DNA of 45,363 nt, taken from contig JAJPXY010000107.1 of NCBI GenBank assembly GCA_021205205.1, forward strand, positions 1 to 45,363, given 5' to 3'. The position numbers and the translations under genes are program-made. This DNA is from Clostridiales bacterium. Its GTDB lineage: Bacteria > Bacillota > Clostridia > Oscillospirales > Oscillospiraceae. This document shows positions 41,233 through 45,363 of this stretch, piece after piece. Position 1 is the stretch's first letter, and the number at the start of each line of letters is the position of its first letter. The notes below the pieces were generated by a model, which made no database searches, was not told the DNA's origin, and saw nothing but the letters and a program-made list of their open reading frames with translations.

Positions 41233-42327
41233 TCACACGATCACGCCGCCGCCCACTACGTAATCCCCGTCGTACAAGACCAGAGACTGCCCCGGGGCGA
41301 CAGCCCGCTGGGGCTGGTCGAAGGTGACGTGGACGCTGTCCGGGCCGGTCTGCTCCACCCAGGCAGGCTGTTCCCGGTGGTGGTAACGAATCTTGGCGTT
41401 CAAGCGGACGGGCTGGTCCAGCCGTTCCAGGGCGGTCAGGTTCAGCCGCACCGCGTCCAACTCCCGCCGGTAGAGGCGGGATTCCTCCGCCAGGGTGACG
41501 GTGTTGGCGGCGGGATCCTTATCGCAGACATAGAGCCGATGGGAGGCGGAGACCCCCAGCCCCCGGCGCTGTCCGATGGTGTAGCAAAGCTGCCCCCGGT
41601 GGGTGCCCAGCACCTGGCCCTCCGGGTCCACGAAAGGCCCCGGCTCCGGCGTCCGGCCGGTGTGCCGTCGGAGGAACGCCGTATAGTCCCCGTCGGGGAC
41701 AAAACAGATGTCCTGGCTGTCTGGCTTGGCGGCGGAGGTCAGCCCCCGCTCCTGGGCCAGACGGCGCACCTCGTCCTTGGTCAGTCCGCCCAGCGGGAAC
41801 ACCGTGTGGGCCAGCTGGGTCTGTGTCAGGGTGTAGAGCATATAGCTCTGGTCCTTGGCGGCGTCTTTCCCCTTTTTCAGCAGATACCGGTCCCCGCTGC
41901 GCTCCACCTGGGCATAATGCCCCGTGGCGATGACGCTGCCCCCCAGCGTCTCCATGGTCTGGTACAGGGCGGGAAACTTGACCGAGCGGTTGCAGTCGAT
42001 GCAGGGGTTTGGGGTGCGGCCCTCCTCGTAGGTCTCCACAAAGGGGTCGATGACCTCCCGCAGGAACAGATCCTTCCGGTTCAGGGTGTAGTGGGGGCAG
42101 TCCAGCCGCCAGCAGGTGCGGCGGGCATCCTCCACGTCCTCCAGAGAGCAGCAGGTGCGCCCCGGCCCCAGCCCGGCGGTCTCATTGTCGTAGAGGTGGA
42201 GGGTGACGCCCACCACCTGCCAGCCCTGTTCCCGCAAAAGCAAGGCGGCGGCGGAGCTGTCCACTCCGCCGCTCATCCCCACGACAGCCAGCCGGTCAGA
42301 TGCCGCAGGCTTCACAGTTGTGGTCAC
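41233..42327 (-). CDS. mnmA: tRNA-specific 2-thiouridylase
   Basis: This 364-residue enzyme installs 2-thiouridine at U34 of Lys, Glu and Gln tRNAs. The PP-loop is VVGMSGGVDSSAAALLL. Catalytic cysteines are in NPCIDCNRSVKF and SQDICFVPDGDY. GQRRGLGVSASHRLYV marks the central domain, and the C-terminal barrel ends VLYDGDYVVGGGVI. The start codon is GTG (42327) and lies inside the end of nifU (32-base overlap). A second in-frame GTG at 42315 would shorten the overlap. Coupling to nifU and iscS is functionally sensible because IscS supplies the sulfur. Confidence 0.94.
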   Translation of the reverse strand: MTTTVKPAASDRLAVVGMSGGVDSSAAALLLREQGWQVVGVTLHLYDNETAGLGPGRTCCSLEDVEDARRTCWRLDCPHYTLNRKDLFLREVIDPFVETYEEGRTPNPCIDCNRSVKFPALYQTMETLGGSVIATGHYAQVERSGDRYLLKKGKDAAKDQSYMLYTLTQTQLAHTVFPLGGLTKDEVRRLAQERGLTSAAKPDSQDICFVPDGDYTAFLRRHTGRTPEPGPFVDPEGQVLGTHRGQLCYTIGQRRGLGVSASHRLYVCDKDPAANTVTLAEESRLYRRELDAVRLNLTALERLDQPVRLNAKIRYHHREQPAWVEQTGPDSVHVTFDQPQRAVAPGQSLVLYDGDYVVGGGVIV

Positions 42328-42733
42328 AGGCGGCCTGACATTCCTCCGGCACCGGCAGGCCCTGCTTGGTGTAGTAGTCGGCCAGAGCCGCTTTCACCGC
42401 CTCCTCCGCCAGAACGGAGCAGTGCAGCTTGACGGGGGGCAAACCGTCCAGGGCCTCCACAACGGCCTTGTTGGTCAACTGGAGGGCCTCGTCCACGGAC
42501 TTGCCCTTGATCATCTCAGTGGCCATGGAGCTGGTGGCGATGGCTGCGCCACAGCCAAAGGTGTTGAACTTCACGTCGGTGATGACGTTGTCCTCGATTT
42601 TCAGGTACATCTTCATGATGTCGCCGCAGACGGCGTTGCCGACCTCGCCCACGCCGCTGGCGTCCTCAATTTTGCCCACGTTGCGGGGATTGGCGAAGTG
42701 ATCGCGCACTTTGTCGCTGTATGCCATTGCCAT
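42296..42733 (-). CDS. nifU: NifU/IscU-type Fe-S cluster scaffold
   Basis: This 145-residue scaffold on which IscS assembles Fe-S clusters has the three cluster cysteines in GNAVCGDIMKMYL, FNTFGCGAAIATSSM and VKLHCSVLAEEAV, with the aspartate of CGD next to the first. A short C-terminal cysteine-rich tail (EECQAACDHNCEACGI) is added to the IscU core, as seen in several clostridial NifU proteins. The start MAMAYSDKVRDHFANPRNVG follows AAAGGAC. It lies between iscS and mnmA on the same strand. Confidence 0.93.
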   Translation of the reverse strand: MAMAYSDKVRDHFANPRNVGKIEDASGVGEVGNAVCGDIMKMYLKIEDNVITDVKFNTFGCGAAIATSSMATEMIKGKSVDEALQLTNKAVVEALDGLPPVKLHCSVLAEEAVKAALADYYTKQGLPVPEECQAACDHNCEACGI

Positions 42734-42756
42734 AATATCAAAGTCCTTTCATTTTT

Positions 42757-42885
42757 ATGAGCTTTTAGCCGTTAGCTGTTAGTCAGGCGCTGCCAGCCAA
42801 AAGCAAAGTGCTAAAAACCAAGCGTTTCTGTTAAGAGGTAGGCGCTGTTAGTCAAGCATTACAAAGCCAAAAGCTAACAGCTATT

Positions 42886-42886
<1 letters not shown>
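42757..42886. repeat. AT-rich dispersed repeats (AGCTGTTAGC type), copies 2 and 3
   Basis: GAGCTTTTAGCCGTTAGCTG, then CAGGCGCTGCCAGCCAAAAGC and CAAAGTGCTAAAA (42757-42817) repeats the unit seen at 33997-34053. A second partial unit GCTGTTAGTCAAGC...AAAGCTAACAGC (42842-42886) also forms an inverted repeat with itself. Together they fill the gap between iscS and nifU. Confidence 0.55.
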
Positions 42887-44061
<1,175 letters not shown>

Positions 44062-44147
44062 CAGGGAACCTTCTTTCTGTTATGGAACCTTTTGGAACCG
44101 AGCCGCCGAAAAGGGGATTTTTGCGGCCCGTCTCCAATCTACTAAAG

Positions 44148-44176
44148 GGTATATCATATCAATTCCTATTTGTCAA
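44148..44176 (-). promoter_or_regulatory. Promoter of the iscS-nifU-mnmA operon
   Basis: Read leftward: TTGACA, 17 bases, TATACC, about 90 bases before iscS. The surrounding CCTACTTGACAAATAGGA could also host an Rrf2/IscR-type site, but no clear consensus is evident. Confidence 0.65.
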
Positions 44177-44220
44177 GTAGGAAATGAGAAATATGCGCCG
44201 CCGCGCCGGATGTTTTCCTC

Positions 44221-44249
44221 TTGCAAGGCGGGGCCAACTCTTTTATAAT
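44221..44249 (+). promoter_or_regulatory. Promoter of hydE
   Basis: TTGCAA, 17 bases, TATAAT, about 40 bases before the hydE start and divergent from the iscS promoter. Confidence 0.75.
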
Positions 44250-44289
44250 GTCCCTGTACGCGAAAAGTCATTCCCGAAGGAGGCGCGAC

Positions 44290-45345
44290 ATGAACGAGAG
44301 CATTGCCAGGCTGACCCGAACCAGAGATTTGCCGGACGGGGAGCTGCTGACTCTGATTTCTGACCCCATGGGAGAATCTGAGCTGGCACAGGCAGCGGAC
44401 GCCCAGCGCCGGAACTGGTACGGCACGGAGGTCTACGTCCGGGGCCTCATCGAGTTCACCAACTACTGCAAAAACGACTGCTATTACTGCGGCATCCGCA
44501 GGAGCAACGGCAAAGCCGACCGCTACCGGCTGACGGATAGGCAGATTTTGAACTGCTGCCGCCAGGGGTGGGCGCTGGGGTTCCGCACCTTCGTCTTGCA
44601 AGGGGGCGAGGACCATTGGTACACCGATGAGCGCATCTGCCACATCGTCCTGGCCATCAAGGGAGAATTTCCCGGCTGCGCCGTCACCCTCTCCATCGGG
44701 GAGAAGGAGCGGGAGAGCTACGCCGCCTACCGGGTGGCGGGGGCGGATCGCTACCTGCTGCGCCACGAGACGGCCAGCGACGACCACTATCAGATGTTGC
44801 ACCCGTCCTCTCTCTCCCTGGCGCACCGGAAGAACTGCCTGTTCACCCTGAAAGAGCTGGGGTATCAGGTGGGGTCCGGGTTTATGGTGGGGTCCCCCGA
44901 CCAAAGACCGGAACATCTGCTGGCAGACCTGCGGTTTTTGCAGCGGCTCCAGCCCGCCATGATCGGCATCGGCCCCTACATCACCCACCCGGACACGCCC
45001 TTTCATGACCAGCCCAGCGGCGACCTGCACCTGACCCTGCGGATGGTGTCTATTCTGCGGCTGATGTTCCCCTACGCCCTCATCCCCGCCACCACCGCGT
45101 TGGGGACCATCCACCCCAGAGGGCGGGAGCTGGGCTTGCAGGCCGGGGCCAACGTGGTCATGCCCAACCTCTCCCCTGTCGGCGTGCGGGAAAAGTATGC
45201 GCTGTACGAGAATAAAATCTGCACCGGCGAGGAGGCGGCAGAGTGCCGCTCCTGTCTGGAGGGCCGGGTGCGGCTGGCGGGCTACGAAATCGTCACCGCC
45301 CGCGGCGACGTGAAGCCTGCAAATAAAAAGTCAAGCCCAAAATGA
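44290..45345 (+). CDS. hydE: [FeFe]-hydrogenase maturase, radical SAM HydE
   Basis: This 351-residue radical S-adenosylmethionine enzyme acts in assembly of the hydrogenase H-cluster dithiolate ligand. The start MNESIARLTRTRDLPDGEL follows GAAGGAGG. The cluster motif CxxxCxxC is EFTNYCKNDCYYCGIRR, preceded by YVRGLI. Further typical stretches are FVLQGGEDHWYTD, LSIGEKERESYAAYRVAGADRYLLRHE, GSGFMVGSPDQ and GIGPYITHPDTPF. BioB is the nearest alternative, but this order and the context of Fe-S assembly favour HydE. Partner genes hydF and hydG and the hydrogenase are not in the window. Confidence 0.93.
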   Translation: MNESIARLTRTRDLPDGELLTLISDPMGESELAQAADAQRRNWYGTEVYVRGLIEFTNYCKNDCYYCGIRRSNGKADRYRLTDRQILNCCRQGWALGFRTFVLQGGEDHWYTDERICHIVLAIKGEFPGCAVTLSIGEKERESYAAYRVAGADRYLLRHETASDDHYQMLHPSSLSLAHRKNCLFTLKELGYQVGSGFMVGSPDQRPEHLLADLRFLQRLQPAMIGIGPYITHPDTPFHDQPSGDLHLTLRMVSILRLMFPYALIPATTALGTIHPRGRELGLQAGANVVMPNLSPVGVREKYALYENKICTGEEAAECRSCLEGRVRLAGYEIVTARGDVKPANKKSSPK

Positions 45346-45352
45346 GCTTGAC
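45330..45352 (-). terminator. Hairpin overlapping the hydE stop, probable terminator of a leftward gene beyond the edge
   Basis: GTCAAGC and GCTTGAC arms overlap the last hydE codons and stop. Read leftward the stem is followed by TTTTTATT, so it would terminate a convergent gene outside the window. Read rightward no T-run follows within the window. Confidence 0.55.
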
Positions 45353-45363
45353 GAAAAAATATT

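Overview
The window is about 45 kb of GC-rich Firmicutes DNA. It most resembles a strictly anaerobic, spore-forming gut clostridium of the Oscillospiraceae (Flavonifractor / Lawsonibacter / Pseudoflavonifractor type). This rests on a SpoIVB-type sporulation peptidase, a DUF1002 protein, butyrate-type acyl-CoA enzymes, an [FeFe]-hydrogenase maturase (HydE), NifS/NifU-type Fe-S assembly, AGGAGG ribosome binding sites, and AT-rich sigma-A promoters (TTGACA-N17-TATAAT) between GC-rich genes. No database was searched; the taxonomy is inference.

Layout. (1) 1-3050: left-edge remnant of an integrated element. A leftward operon holds a self-cleaving XRE/S24 repressor, two small proteins and the start of a third. 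It diverges, across two near-consensus promoters and a shared inverted repeat, from a chimeric ORF in which an ImmA/IrrE peptidase is fused in frame to a serine-recombinase fragment. (2) 3058-9306: housekeeping genes: spoIVB, DUF1002, a HAD phosphatase, a pyridoxal-kinase-like gene and an acyl-CoA synthetase, with a 108-bp-period tandem repeat in a 670-bp gap. (3) 9536-13427: a stand-alone DnaK-like chaperone, then the GGGtGRT protein with its NifU/IscU-like partner. (4) 13787-16996: thiolase, 3-hydroxyacyl-CoA dehydrogenase and acyl-CoA dehydrogenase, without crotonase or ETF genes. (5) 17143-23561: a Na/Pi cotransporter, tRNA-Pro(GGG), ClpC, and a ClC channel broken by two homopolymer frameshifts.

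(6) 23878-29279: a hexuronate operon in which mannonate dehydratase, SDR-type mannonate oxidoreductase, KDG kinase and KDPG aldolase carry D-fructuronate / D-mannonate to pyruvate and glyceraldehyde-3-phosphate. A GltD-like Fe-S flavoprotein and a VOC protein are embedded in it. (7) 29453-41026: an L-ascorbate / pentulose region. Rightward genes are ulaG, PTS IIA, IIC and IIB, then a HAD phosphatase and a DeoR regulator. Leftward genes are ulaE, an unrecognised probable beta-propeller protein, ulaF/araD, split transketolase and ribulose-phosphate 3-epimerase. Ascorbate imported as its 6-phosphate would be opened by UlaG and epimerised by UlaE and UlaF to xylulose-5-phosphate, which transketolase and epimerase pass into the pentose phosphate pool. 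The decarboxylase UlaD is not visible, so the pathway has a hole in this window. Repeated GTTCG motifs just downstream of both divergent promoters are likely DeoR operators. (8) 41233-45345: mnmA, nifU and iscS leftward, and hydE rightward.

The best candidates for something undescribed are the ula region with its missing decarboxylase and unrecognised protein, the flavoprotein inside the uronate operon, the GGGtGRT/scaffold pair, and the ImmA-recombinase deletion chimera.
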